64,000 bases of DNA. Source: Prostheceraeus crozeri. Lineage: Eukaryota; Platyhelminthes; Polycladida; Euryleptidae. The position numbers and the translations under genes were made by a program. The notes below the pieces were generated by a model. The model saw only the letters and a program-made list of their open reading frames with translations. It was not told where the DNA came from and searched no databases. Below are positions 11,578 through 24,214 of the stretch, piece by piece. The stretch lies in NCBI GenBank assembly GCA_907163375.1, contig CAJQUW010012467.1:1-64000 (forward strand). The letters are read 5' to 3'. The stretch's first letter is position 1. Each line of letters begins with the position of its first letter.

Positions 11578-12654
11578 AGTTCTTAGTGGGACATTTCGGA
11601 GCATTTCTAAATATGCTCCTGTCTCACGAGTTTTCCTTGAAACATTAAAGAAAAATTGCACTCTTATTGAGTGACGGATAGCATTTTGTTCAGGTAGTAG
11701 ACGCGCACAACAACAATGAATATGAATTTAAAAATCCGTGTACAAAGCATTGGTGTTGCATAATTTGAATGCAGAGCTATCAGTTCAATTCATGCAATTT
11801 TGTCTGAAAGTGCCCGGATAGTTTCCCTTAAATGTAGGCTCCAACATGAATGCATCAGCAATTTTCTTAATTAATGCTGTATGACTTGCTGGAAAAATGA
11901 TTACTTATACTGCCAACTATGTATGGTTTTCAAGTTGCACTTGTGCGATATCATAGCTTAGATTGTTGCAGTCATCTCCTGGTGGTGCTCGATACGAAAG
12001 CTTGAAACTACCTTCATAATACCCGTGTCAAAGGGTACCGTGACGCAGTTAGTTTTTAGCGCAGGTGGTCAGTATATCATACAGATATCATACGCTAATA
12101 TATTTCGCTGTTCATACTTCCCAAGAGGAGCTACATAGTCCAGTAGCGTTTTGACTAATTATTTTAAGTAGGTCTCCAGACTTACATATAATCTGGTTAG
12201 TAGGTATCAAGGTCGATACATGTACAATTTATAAACGTAAACGATTGTTGAAGGTGGTCGAAGAAACAATGTAACTGGAAGTAGGTAATCGAATAAAAAA
12301 TGGCATGAAAACTTTAATAGAAATCTCAACCAAATTAAAAACATCCAATTTGCAGTGAGCAGCAGCGCTTTCAATTATCAAACTTTTCAGGTGCTTAGAT
12401 CTACAAAAATGACAGCTGTGTCATTCAAAGTTTAAAAGATAAAAATCATATGCAAAAGCATACAGAACATAGCAATATTGTCATAGAACTTGAGCTTGTT
12501 TTACGTCATTGACTCCTAGGGAGTATATAAGCACTTAGCGGTTTACATATCTAAGTAGGGAGTCGGCATGGAGAGTTAAGCAAAGACATCTATTCTAAAT
12601 TTCTCTTATACACACACACAGATAGGTTGTGAGGATCGCAATTGGTGCGTTATA
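11578..12654. other. No supported gene
   Basis: Downstream of the zinc-finger stop I see no open frame with recognisable content on either strand. A TATATAAG box at about 12,522 is the only notable site. Confidence 0.5.
12505..12575 (+). promoter_or_regulatory. Possible TATA-type core promoter
   Basis: A TATATAAG box (about 12,522-12,529) lies between two copies of TAGGGAGT, one about 8 bp upstream and one about 33 bp downstream of it. No credible coding exon follows before the Tigger-like element at 12,655. It could belong to an RNA or a gene I cannot see. Confidence 0.25.
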
Positions 12655-13567
12655 CAGTTGAATCCCGTTATAAACGTACACTCTTGGGAATGAATAAAAA
12701 TGTCGCGTTATATCCGATGTACGCTTATACTCAAGGGTAAGTCACTTTTCCATTTATAACCATCTAGGACCTCACTCTTATATCATCGCTTTTCATCATT
12801 TTTCTGAAATAAAGGCAAGTTAATATTGGTATTATGAGTTTTGATAATTTAATGATTAAGAAAATGCATGTTGATAGCATCCAAAAGTCAATTTACACAC
12901 TCACTTGCGTCCAAAAAGTTACCAATAAAGAACTCTGCTGGTGTTTAACTATTGCAATTGCTGCATTCAGAGTGGTTTGATGAAGGTAGACATAAGAGCT
13001 TTGTTTTAAGTGGTAAATTATGTAGGCCTACTATGTATTTGTCTACGACTGACTTTTTTCTCTATTGCGAAGAATAAGGAGTTTCTCATATCTCACCGCA
13101 TGTTAACGCCAACCATGAGAGTCAAAAGTTTGTTTTGCCTGTCAGCCTATTTCCCTCTAATGACATGAATCATCGTTGCATAGTGAAAGTTTTTTAACTT
13201 GGATGTAATTTGGAATAGAATATGGTAGTCTCATCAACCTTAAACAAATCACATGGCTAATAGTCAGTCAGAATTTCGATGGCGACACTTATACATCGAA
13301 CAATATTCTATGAGGGAGAATATTTACAACTGTTCAGGAGTTGAGATAAACAGAAGTGAAATTGTCCCGTTATTTTTTCATAGGGAGTGAAATTTCTGTC
13401 TGTCCGTTATATATCCAATTGTACGCCTATAGTCAGTGTTCGTTATATCACCCGGAATTCCTTTATTATTATTCAGATAGGATATTTTGGCCGGGAATAT
13501 TTTGTGTGTACGTTATAACCGAATGTACGTTATATCCCGTGTACGTTACTAGCGGTATTCAATACTG
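12655..13567. mobile_element. Non-autonomous pogo/Tigger-like DNA transposon, complete
   Basis: The element starts CAGTTGAATCCCGTTATAA and ends in the imperfect reverse complement (...CAATACTG), with a TA dinucleotide on each side (12,653-54 and 13,568-69). CAGT termini, TA target sites and a run of CGTTATA-type words near both ends are typical of pogo/Tigger elements in the Tc1/mariner superfamily. The subterminal word TGTACGTTATA recurs several times in inverted orientation inside both ends. At 913 bp it has no transposase frame, so it must have been moved in trans. Terminal repeats are imperfect, which suggests middle age. Confidence 0.75.
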
Positions 13568-14800
13568 TACATGATCAGGCATGGGACTCCTAAAATATTT
13601 GATTACCTTTACAATTATACTGTCAATAAGGCGATAATCAACATTTTGGGGAACAGTTTTGCCTGCCAGCACAATTAGGAATGTACATTAGGAGTTAGGA
13701 ACGCATGAGCCTAAAACATGCTTATGCCGCTTAAAACCGCATGTGCTACACCTCCGCGATTATTTGCTAAATTGTTTGCGATTTTTGTTCTAAACCAACT
13801 TCCTCAGAAACTGAGGGGGCCATTTGAGATTTCATGAACATAATATCTTGCACATGCTGTTGATCAAATTTTACGAAGTAATCGGAAATGTGTATGATAT
13901 TCCCCAAAGCGATAGTCTTGAGCAATCACGTCCTTTCATTTTTTAAAGAAAGATACTATTTTTCTTAGACAATTATTCGGTTTTCAATTATAACGTGTAT
14001 AAACCTGTAAAGATGGTTTTTCTTCGCTAGTTCTCACAAAATAAAAGTTTTTATATGAACATTAATAAACTAATTCAGTTTTTGATCTCATACAACAACC
14101 CTCCAGCAAGGAATGTATATGTTGAAGCACAGATACGTTTGGTGGAGAAGACTTCCCAGTGAATAATATGGTCAAAATATATAGAGCTTCAGGATGTGGA
14201 ACATCGCCAACACACTAAATTTGTGACATTACAACTCACGACCCAGTGTTTGCCACTCGTGGCAATAATTATCTTGCTTGGCAATAACATTCACAATTTG
14301 TGGCAATATGCAATAAATTATCTGATAGTTAAATGTAGTTGGCAATATTTTTTCAAATTTTAAAACGATGATGATACTGTGAAAAGAAATTTTTGATTTG
14401 ATGGGCATCACACACGCTGTCGGCTGAACGTAGCTAGGTTCGATGTCTGGTGTCTCTCTCCTCCTCTCACGAAGTGAAATTTATCTCTCGCCGTTCGCCG
14501 CCTTATCCTTGTCTATTCCCCTCGTCGAATCTTGCAATCACAGTGATCACTCAATCCGACGACCCGTGCTTTCCTCCGTCATCGGTACGCCCCTCGTTGG
14601 TTCCACTACTTTCGCAGCGTACATCTCACAAAAAAACTGCCTCCCTACGGCCGTGTGAGTGTTTGTTCCCGTCGCCGCTTCCAGTAGAAACTTCAAAGGT
14701 CATTGGTGGCGTGAACCTCTCTTCAAGTTGAACTTCGCATTTTGGGTACAAAGTTAATAGAAGAACTTCTGTCACCCCCATCTGCTTGCGTGGTGTAATT
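13568..14800. other. No supported gene
   Basis: This stretch has no recognisable protein, repeat or RNA. It turns CG-richer from 14,430 on, which could be the 5' region of the LINE that follows, but I have no direct evidence. Confidence 0.4.
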
Positions 14801-14804
14801 CGGT

Positions 14805-15113
14805 TTGAGCAACGTCAGTTCACCTGTAAAGGTCCGAGTGGTTCGATTCCTTTATTGCAACCCGATCAGATCCAACATGACAAATTCGTGCAAATGTATT
14901 TGCCGAATTTTCATGCGTCCATTGGCGAGTAAAGCGAAGGATAGAGAAAAGCGAATTGTCCGTATGCAGACAGCCCAGGATGTCCACAATGTCAATTATC
15001 ATGCAGCTTGCATTCGGTCATTTGCCAAGATGCCTGAGAAGGAATTAAAGAACAATTTTAATCTTCGTATGTTTGAAATGCCAAAGCTTATTTGGAATAT
15101 AGCGCCCAAATAG
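14805..15113 (+). CDS. Cys/His-containing 102-codon frame upstream of LINE ORF1 remnant
   Basis: The frame begins at a Met and carries a Cys-x3-Cys pair (CKCIC) near residue 28 and a YHAAC segment near residue 66, a spacing seen in small zinc-binding domains. The C-terminal part is charged and helical (FAKMPEKELKNNF). It is followed within 100 bp by a coiled-coil segment of LINE ORF1 type, so it could be an ORF1 N-terminal domain of the same element or the end of an unrelated repeat. No family could be named. It is open for its whole length, unlike its surroundings. Confidence 0.35.
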   Translation: MSNVSSPVKVRVVRFLYCNPIRSNMTNSCKCICRIFMRPLASKAKDREKRIVRMQTAQDVHNVNYHAACIRSFAKMPEKELKNNFNLRMFEMPKLIWNIAPK

Positions 15114-15810
15114 CACAAATATCTTTTCTATCTCCGAGCTAGATACCAGACTTAACTCGCTAAAGGATTCAATCTTGAAAAAGGTCGACGCCAAGATCGA
15201 AGAGAAGTTTCAAAGAGTTTTTCATCTGAAGGAGTGCAAGAAGTGAACGACTTCGTTGGTGGAAATGGGTCGATGAACAGAAAAATCGAGAATTCCCGTC
15301 CCTCTATCGTTTTCAACACGAATATCATTCACAGTCTTCAATGAAGCTAATACAAAGGAAAATGTAAAGAACTGAATCAAGTGAAATCAGCCACCCTGCG
15401 GAGAACAGGTGCGCTCAGCAATGACTCCGCGAAAAAAACGGAGAGAAAATCTAATAATCAGGAATTTTCCAGATAAAAGCCGTGCACAATCAATGGCAAA
15501 TCCATCTCAAAAAATTGTTCGGAAAGCTGCCCACTTGATTGCATGAAGAACACCTTGACCTAGAAGATGAAGCCAAGAGTTTCAAAAGACATTCGAGACT
15601 CGGCAAAACACGAGACGATGGAAAACCCATGCTTATAATGGGTGCAAAATCACTGAAGAGAATCAGTTAGGACTTTTCCTCAGTAAAGCTCGTCAATTTG
15701 AAGAAAGAAAGCCTCTCCTTTATGCAAAGTCTTCTTACATGAAGATCATTCCTGCTGAAGTAAACAAGAGATAGGCAGAAATTGTCGCTAAATAGAGCCC
15801 ATGATCCTAT
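15114..15810 (+). pseudogene. LINE ORF1-type nucleic-acid-binding protein, decayed
   Basis: The rightward translation shows, in order, a coiled coil (LDTRLNSLKDSILKKVDAK), an RRM-like start (RKKRRENLIIRNFPDK), a RLGKTRDDGKPMLIM strand-turn segment and a C-terminal helix with IIPAEVNKR. This order matches ORF1 proteins of CR1/L2-like and L1-like LINEs, which coat the element RNA. Several stops and frame changes interrupt it: a stop follows the coiled coil near 15,243, and the RRM and RLGK parts are in different frames. The reverse-transcriptase part of a LINE in the same orientation resumes 5.2 kb further on, beyond the G-poor tract. Confidence 0.55.
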
Positions 15811-18800
15811 CATCGATTCTCTCTAATAATTACCCAGCATTTATCATCATCTCTATTCCAATACCATCCTACCCCTCATCTCCACACGTTCAACAAATAC
15901 TTAAACCCAAACATTCCCTCTCCCAATATGGCAAATATCCATCCCACTCTTAATATATTACTTCAACTTTTCGAGTCCGTTCAATCACCACCACATTCAC
16001 CATCACTCTTTTAATCCACGCTCCCTTTACCCAATACAATTTACCTCATTCCCTAATTCTCACACCTCTTTTTAACCACATCCAAACACCCACCTCACGC
16101 TTATAACGACAAAACTCCAATTCTCTCCCTATACACTCCACAAACACCAAAATCCCTCCCGCCCAGACCTACTATCGAATCTTAGCAATTATAATATAAC
16201 ATTACTCAAATTACACCACCAATCTTACTTACTTCTCAACACTACTATATCATATCAAACATTACTTTCCATCTCTATACATTTATTCATTTCAGTGCTA
16301 ATAAACCACCTTAACCCTCACATATATTAACAACACCTACAATCACTCTTGAGATAAACTCATACATTTAATAATCCAATTCAAAACCAAACTTCGAATC
16401 TCAAATTTTACCATCCATTATACCACTAAGCAAATGAACAATCAAACCCTCCCCTAATTCCACATACATTAATTCAAGCAATCCTTTCCTTCAACCATCG
16501 ACCATATCATCCCCCCACAAAAATTTTCATCCAAATACCATCACCTAAACAACTCCCTACCCATGCAATGTTCACTACAAACCCTCAACCATCAACTCTC
16601 ACTCATAACCGTCACTCCACTAACACTTCAATCACCGCAACTCCCTCCTCCAATTCCTATCACCACCCCAACCTATATCCTCACCCATTCGAACTCTCAC
16701 TACCAATGAAATCACCTCTCATATCCCCCCCATACCTCAAGCAATCCGTCAGCCCCAACACCCCTATAATCACCCCCCTTCCATCACACCATCCACATCC
16801 GAAAGATGATCTCCATTCATCATCTCTCCACCACATCCTGATCTCTCAATTCACCTCTCTCTCATCAACACTATCAAAATCTTCCCATCTCTCAATCAAC
16901 ACACTAATCTATCCTATCATCCGCGAACCTTACTCTCTTTCTTCCATACCTTACCTAGATAAAACCCACACTCTACATATCAGTAACACAACTACACCCT
17001 CTCCCACCCTCAATTATCAATCATATCAATCTCACAAAAACACTAATCCAAATAACCCATGATCCTCGTCCGTCCCTATTGGATCCTCTCGACTCCCAAC
17101 TATCTCCCCCAACTTCTATCCAGATCAGAGAGAATACCAGAACACTACAAGCTCATCCCAACTCTAGCGCTCAATCAAATCTCCCGTCCAACTCTAAACC
17201 ATCCAAATATCCCTTCAGCATATCGTCCATCCCTACATGATAACACCTAACGGATTCCTAACCCCCAAAACCTTATCCTATATTCTACGTGCATCAAATC
17301 ACCATCACCCCAGTCACGAGTCCCCGCTCAATCCGCAACTGATCCTTAACGTCATCTCACCCATATCTTGTTTCAAACCTCAAGAGCCTCGTAAATGCAT
17401 CAACACTACATCCAATATCTTAGAAACTTCTAATCAACATCTACCCTAACTATCGCCATGTCACCTGATCTAACGCAGATAGAATCTCCACCTATCACCG
17501 TCATTCTACAATCACCTACTAGACTTCTAGGATCCATCCAAGATCAGAACACATCCCACACCATATACCTAATCTCATCGCATCCCAAACCATATAATCT
17601 CCAATCCTCCAATTCTCATCTCCTACCACGCCCTGAATCCCATGATCTCCAAGCTCACATACCACAAATAAACTCTTCCCCACTTCCAAATCATCCAGTC
17701 GCCAACCTAAACCACACTACTCGATTCACGTATCTTTTTTGGATCCATATCACCACCACACACTCCAATCGAAATCTTATCCTCCCAATACTCCCTCGAT
17801 AATTCCGATCAATCCAATCCCCACTTCTCTCTCAATCCCCCCCATCCCTTACCTCTCTCTCCATCCCATCTTCCTATGATTCGATTCAACAAAAAATCCA
17901 AAATGATCCAAATTAATCAAATTATTGATACCTGCATCTCCACTCCACCTCCTCGTCACCACTTAATCATCTCCTCCACCAGATCTCTCCCCAATCAAAC
18001 TCCCACCCATTCCACTCATCCATTCTGAAACACTACACTCAATCACTATCTCCACAAACCATCTATCTTCCATCCACCCGACCCATGATCTATAAACATA
18101 CCTAAAATATCCAACCGATTATCAGATCACCCAACCATCCAACTACCTCTCCCTCCCATCCCGCCAATCACCAAACCCCTCCAAAACTCACAGATACGAT
18201 ACCACGACCTATCATCTTCACATCCCTCATACACCATCTCCAAAAATCCTAACTCCATGATCCATCCCTTCTTTCCTCATCTCCTCTAACCAACTTCAAC
18301 TCACCAATCCGGATCTCCTACTCACACACTCTTCTCTTTGATCTCATTCCTCTCTCCCACCTCTCCCCAAATCCACATCTATCCCCCAATCATGATCAGG
18401 CTCCATCTCCCGCTACATTCACCCCCTCCACAACCATTTACATTCCCACATCACAACCTTCTCCATTTTTTGGGATCTCACCACAGATTCCTATCATCCA
18501 CATCCGCTTTATCTCTATCACCTCCATGATCCCCCTCACACAATCCTATTACCCACTCCTATTCTCCTCCCTCCCAATCAACTACTCTTCCCAACATCAT
18601 CTTCCCCAATTCCCATCCACCCATCGATTACACAATCTCCCCTCCTCCCAACCCCCAAAAAAACTCTCCAAAACTCCATCAAAACACCTCATCTTTCATC
18701 AAGCTCTGCCCCATGATCAACACTCAGAAAACTATTCAATCTCCAACATGATCCATCACCCACCCTTTACTTATCATCTCCCGAATCTCTCTTCATCTCC

Positions 18801-20995
18801 CACACTGATCCATTTAGTATATATTCCAATCTCACCACCAAATGATCCACGACTTCTACTACTCAATCCACTATTCTTAACCCTCTGATCTACAACTCGG
18901 ATATATCTAATCTAAACCCAATGATACACCTTCTTCAGATCTTACCTGATGCCCCAGCTACTATATCCTCACAATCTACCCTTAACAGAATCCTGACCTC
19001 CACCTACCATCCACCCTGATCTATCATCTCCTCACAATCAACAAATTGATCCTATCCTGATCCAATTACCCAAAACCAATCTGAATCCCTCTCCATCTCC
19101 AATAGTCCTAATCCTCTCTTCGATCGATCTAAATCATCTCTCACCGCTCTCCCAACCACATTCAGAAATCCAATCTTCACATTCTCGATCAATCTACCTA
19201 ACCCTCCACATGATCAAACATCAACAAACCCTAACCTCCTTCATAAAAATCTATACACTTCCCGACACTCGCCACTTATCAAATCTCCCCATCTCCCACC
19301 CAATCCACACTACTACATGAATCCCACAACCAACCCTCTTCCATTCCTCTATACCCAATCACTCCCTCCTTCCAAACCACATGAACCCACTCCTTCATGA
19401 AATCCAGATCAATCAATGATACCTACCGAATCTACACTCTCATGATTACCAGAGCCCATGAATCCTCCAACATACTCCCCTGATCCCCTCACACGATTCC
19501 TGATCCCCCACACCCCCATCCACCTTTTGATACTCACAATTCGAATCCTCCCATGATCCATCTCTCTCACATCAACAATCATCCACCACCCGAAATCTCC
19601 TCTCATTTATCCCTAAACCTACATCAACATCCCCCCTCTCAACAATCTAATGATTCAAAACCCCAAGTCCCTCCTCCCGATCCAGATACCAATGATCACC
19701 CAATCTACCAAACATCTGTCCACACCCCGATCTAATCGACTCATCATCACCTCTGATCAAAACCCCTCCTAACTTTCTCATCCACACAAATATCAACCAA
19801 ATCGCTACATCTAGACTCACCAAATCTACTCAAACACCCCCCCCCTCTCTGCATCACCCATCATCATCTATCCCCATGTCCCCCTCCACCCATGATTCTA
19901 ATCCTACCTACAACATAGATCCCTCACCAAAACAACACCAATCCTACCCTCCCCCACACATGATCATCCAGTCATGATCCCCCACATCTCTGATCATCTC
20001 CACCGATCCTGATCAACATCTCCTCCCAGCTGCCTTTATCCCCCACACATCCCATCCCCAGAATATCCATTCACATATCACAGTCCTGATCCTCTGTAAC
20101 CGATCACTCACCCCTTCGAACACCCTCTCCTATCATGATACAATTGATTCTTTCCCAACTTGATCTCCTTGATCTCTGAACCAAACCCCTCCTCTACCAT
20201 CCAATCCCACTCCAACCCACGACACTAATCTAACTCCTCTCATCTTATTCCACACCCACTGAATCCTCCCCTACCAATCCACCCCCCCTTACCACCCCAT
20301 TATAACCCTTCACCAATGATTCCCCTGCCCCATCACCTCCCATACCACAATCCCATCCACACAATCTCTGTAACATAACCCCCAATCGATCAATTCTCTC
20401 ACCCCCACAAACATTCCATCCTCCATTCCACGTACAACTCCATACCACTCAACCAGCACACAAACCCCAAACACATCACCAATAATTCACCAATCAGCAA
20501 CGATCCTCAATTCATCCCATGATCTCACATCCCCCCAACCCCTAATTCTCTGCCAGCCTTTCTGTCCACATCATATATTCCGGATCCCTCCCTCATCATA
20601 ATCACCCCATATCTCCTTCAACTTAATATCCTCATCCAACTCACCTGAATCTCAACCCAACTGTCCTTCCAATCCTTCCTCTTCTATTTCATTCCCCTCC
20701 TAACCACTCATCAAACCATCACAAAGCATTCACCATCAACCCACTACCACTCTCCTTCTGATCCAGTGATCTCCCTCACAACAAAATTACTCATTCCTTA
20801 CTTCCCAATCTCCTAACATCCACCCACCACACATCTTGAAGCTTCTGATCAAAATCCTCACTCAGACTATCTCAACACTTCCATCCATCACTCCAATCAC
20901 ACCACCACGTCAATATCTGATCCTATTCAACTATCTATTAATCATATCCCCACATTCTCCTCATCCAACCATCGACACCTCTCATTCAATTGAAC
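15795..20995. repeat. 5.2-kb G-depleted (on +) low-complexity tract
   Basis: The plus strand is nearly free of G (typically two to five per 60 bases) and very rich in C, T and A. No regular unit is visible, but CATC, ATCC and CACC words recur throughout. From about 16.8 kb on, a large share of the remaining G residues sits in GATC, often as TGATCC or CATGATC. Open frames are plentiful only because two of the three stop codons contain G. The tract starts at the end of LINE ORF1 and stops abruptly near 20,995, where base composition returns to normal. It may be a degenerate satellite or microsatellite expansion, or an assembly or read artefact. Confidence 0.85.
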
Positions 20996-20999
20996 CGCA

Positions 21000-23830
21000 C
21001 GAATTTCCCTGAGGAAGATGCGGTAAATGTCAGTAATAATAAATTATACATAAATGGAGATGTTTTTGATTAGATCAAACAGTATTTTTAGAAACGGATT
21101 TTATATATCAACATTCCAAGAGAGAGAGGACTATAACCTTCTATCCTTTTAAGCAATCTTGTGTTCCGATCTAGAATTAAGTTTGATGATCTTCACAGCC
21201 AAGTCAATCCGCACTTAACACCCCGACATTTGTTATTCTGTCCACTGAAACATTGGCTCTCTCCCAAAGAATCCAACGCAGAGCCATTCAAATGGCAGGA
21301 TATGGAGTGGTTGTCATCGCACCGATCCGAAAGAATGATTCTGGACGAGGAGGAGTGGCAATCTGGACAAAGAAGATTTTTTTGTGCGCTACCCAGATTA
21401 TCCACAGAGCCCACTTTTGATGAGGTTGAAGGTTTGTTGCATCCAAATCCCTACTTTCCAAATAGTATTCATCGGGAATGTATATTCCCGCCTGGGAATC
21501 GTCAAATATCAACATTTCAAGAGGAATTTGTGACAAACCTCAGTGACTGTCTTGATCATCATCTCAGTAACTTCTTCCTCTTCATCGACTAATCGGCGGC
21601 TGGTGACTTTAACCCGATACAATCGCTCCTTCCTTGAAATCTGATTCTCGCTTGATTAATATTGTACGTGCGTGCGACTCGACAGGACTGCCAACCCTCG
21701 ACCCTCCTTTTCGTGTACAAGAGCTTGTCAAAATGACTATCTTCCCCGAAAAACGTCCTCAATTTGGGGGTGCTCTCAATAAGCCGCCTCAGATCATGCT
21801 ACTGTTCTTGCTAAGACAAAAAGTATTGGGTGAAGCAGACCGTGTGGTGAAAGAAACATATCTTCTATGACTTAACGCTTTGTCGAACATTCTTGCATTT
21901 TGAAAGATCTTTTCCCTTGAACAATGACTTTTCAACGCTTGTAATGCTCCGAATGATAATCGACACCAAATGTGATATTTTTTTTATGGATTTCATGTAT
22001 GATGCACTGAAGTTAATTCCGCAAACAACAGTCCTATTTGACTGACAATGATGCTCCAAGGATCTCACCACCCGTCTTTTAAAGATCCCTGATATAAAAC
22101 ACGCCGATGGGAGGCTTTATCGTGCCTCGAAACTGGCCCTTGTTCAATGTGTTTGAAAGTCAAGGTAAAACAAGAAATTCTGAAGGCCAAGCAGTACTAC
22201 TTTTCGCTCTAAATGCACCGGATTCTGCAAGGGGTCTAAGTCATTTCGTCCAACATGGAGAGGGGAAAATCTGGAAGAGATCCCCAGTGATTGCAGCTCA
22301 GAAACTCCAGTAATCCATCCGAGGTGCTCAATATCGATCAATGACTATTAACTGTACATTGCCAACAACTCCAGTTTTTGACTTCCGTCGACGGGGTCCT
22401 CCCAGACGACTGCTCTGGGTTTACCTGAGTTAAGTGTTTGAGGGCATCTGGAGCATTCTTTCTTTCACACTGACTCCCCCACCAAAGGCAACTGAAGTGA
22501 ATTCTTGCCTACTGCAGTTTACAAGAAGGTGCTCTCTGGTCCTCGCTGAGGCCGATCCATCACCTTCATCCAGTGAATGCCTGCGCCCAAAGACGTTTTT
22601 CCGACTGATCCTGGAAAAATTGGTGCGACATAATCCCGATCCCCAAAACCTCGGAGAATGCTAATAGAAAAATCCAGACCGATTAGCCTCTTGCCAATAT
22701 CCCACCAAGATTGCCGAGCGTGTCATCCTATCAAGCATCCGTCCCCAGCTAACAGCTCACCTTTGGTGCTAATAATCAATACGGGATTCGGAAGAAATCA
22801 TCAACCACTCAACGCTGTCATCTATTCCTCACGATGCCCTAACCAGATTTGCCTGATGACCCACATAACGGGATAGCCCGCTTATTCTGATCAGCTTTGA
22901 CCTCTCTCCAAGGCCTTTGACATAGTTTGTCACTCAAAAGCTGCTTTCCAAGGCTCAGTCAGATGAATCTTCCAGCGTGATTTCTGTTGTTATGAAGAGC
23001 TTAACTTATACTTCGACAGGCAACAGAGAGTACGCATTGATGATCAGAAGAGTGAATTGATGAAGGTCACAGGAGGAGTGCCACAGGGTCCCCTCCTAGG
23101 ACCTTATTCTGTTTCGGACCATATATATTTCATACGCTTCAAACTATTTTCCCCTCGAACCACATAATCAAGTATGTTGACCGACATTTGTTTCTTATTC
23201 AAGAGTCCGAAAGTCCAGCATTCCAAAGATCTTGCTGAGATCGGAAAGTGATCCTTGACAATATTTCAGAATTGTGGGTTCGGTTGCGTCAAATGAATTG
23301 ACCTTGGAAATACTGAGAAAACCACTGGTCTATTTGAAATACCGCGGTGGATTCAAGAGCATTTTGCAGTATCGACGAGGGTGCCCTCCCAACTGTCAAG
23401 TTCCAAGACAGCATTCTCGGATTTTCTTGGGGTTTCATTTGGATGCGAACCTTGGATGGAAGAGCCATGTAAAGTTCAATTACGAGAAAAAGTGGTGCTC
23501 AACGCATGTACATTCTGAGTGCGGGTCAGATCTGTCACTAGTATTGATGACTTCACTACCATTTTATCAAGGCATTGGTATTCGGTCGCTGATAGAGTAC
23601 TGCCTGCCCAGCGTTTGTGGGAATCTCCTCAACAACTCAAACCGACTGGAGAAGATTCAGAGGCGCTGTCTGAAAGATCAAATCTGCGTGATCTGAAGCA
23701 GGATGTACATTGAAGCCTAGAAGATGGGTCGCAAGCTATCAACACCTTCAACAGCCTGGAAAGAATTAGAGACTCTCCATTCCAGAGAATTGGTTACCCC
23801 AGCTATTAACCAAGTGGGCGTCTCGCCGTA
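21000..23830 (+). pseudogene. LINE ORF2 reverse transcriptase, CR1/L2-like, heavily decayed
   Basis: Rightward pieces in changing frames carry reverse-transcriptase landmarks in the correct order: RPISLLP near 22,680, an SKAFDIV-type segment near 22,910, RVRIDDQKSELMKVTGGVPQ then GPLLGP near 23,030-23,100, the catalytic-loop remnant KYVD near 23,170 (second Asp replaced), a DANLGWKSHVKF segment near 23,450 and SLIEYCLPSV...RLEKIQRRCL near 23,590-23,670. The last two are typical of the region after the polymerase core in CR1, L2 and jockey-like LINEs. The upstream 21.0-22.4 kb may be the endonuclease part but lacks clear motifs. Many stops and frameshifts make it non-functional. No poly-A tail or 3' repeat was found. 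Confidence 0.7.
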
Positions 23831-24064
23831 CCCATTCTGTAGAACTTTGCGTCGTCAAAATTATATATTTTTCCACGCATTGTAGCCATACCCTTTCAAG
23901 GTCCACTACGAGATACTAAATGGCACGTGACTATTATTTTATACTTGCTTTTGTACGCGTATACGAATGTGTTCTTAGTTTCGACCTAAACAAAAACTTG
24001 TCATTCTGCTACTTTTATCTGTGTATTTTTAATTCTGATTTCTTATTCGACGATACAATATAAA

Positions 24065-24105
24065 CATTTCCTCTCTCTCTCCTCTCTCCCACCCCCTATG
24101 AGATA
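24065..24105. repeat. CT-rich microsatellite
   Basis: A short (CT)n-like tract with CCCAC at its end separates the LINE from the 951-bp tandem duplication. Confidence 0.7.
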
Positions 24106-24214
24106 ATTAGATAAGGGCTATATGAAAAGAATTACGCGCGAGTCACTGTACATATCGAATGGAAAAAACCTATTATTCACAATACTGATCGCTGGTCTCT
24201 GAGACTGTAACCAA

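Noticed and set aside
16568-20448. Several open frames of 60-164 codons in the G-poor tract
   Set aside because: TGA and TAG are rare when G is rare, so open frames arise by composition. The peptides are Ser/Pro/His/Leu-rich with no domain.
21161-21592. 143-codon frame as an intact host gene
   Set aside because: It lies at the start of the LINE remnant in the same orientation, has no known domain and is followed by reverse-transcriptase debris.
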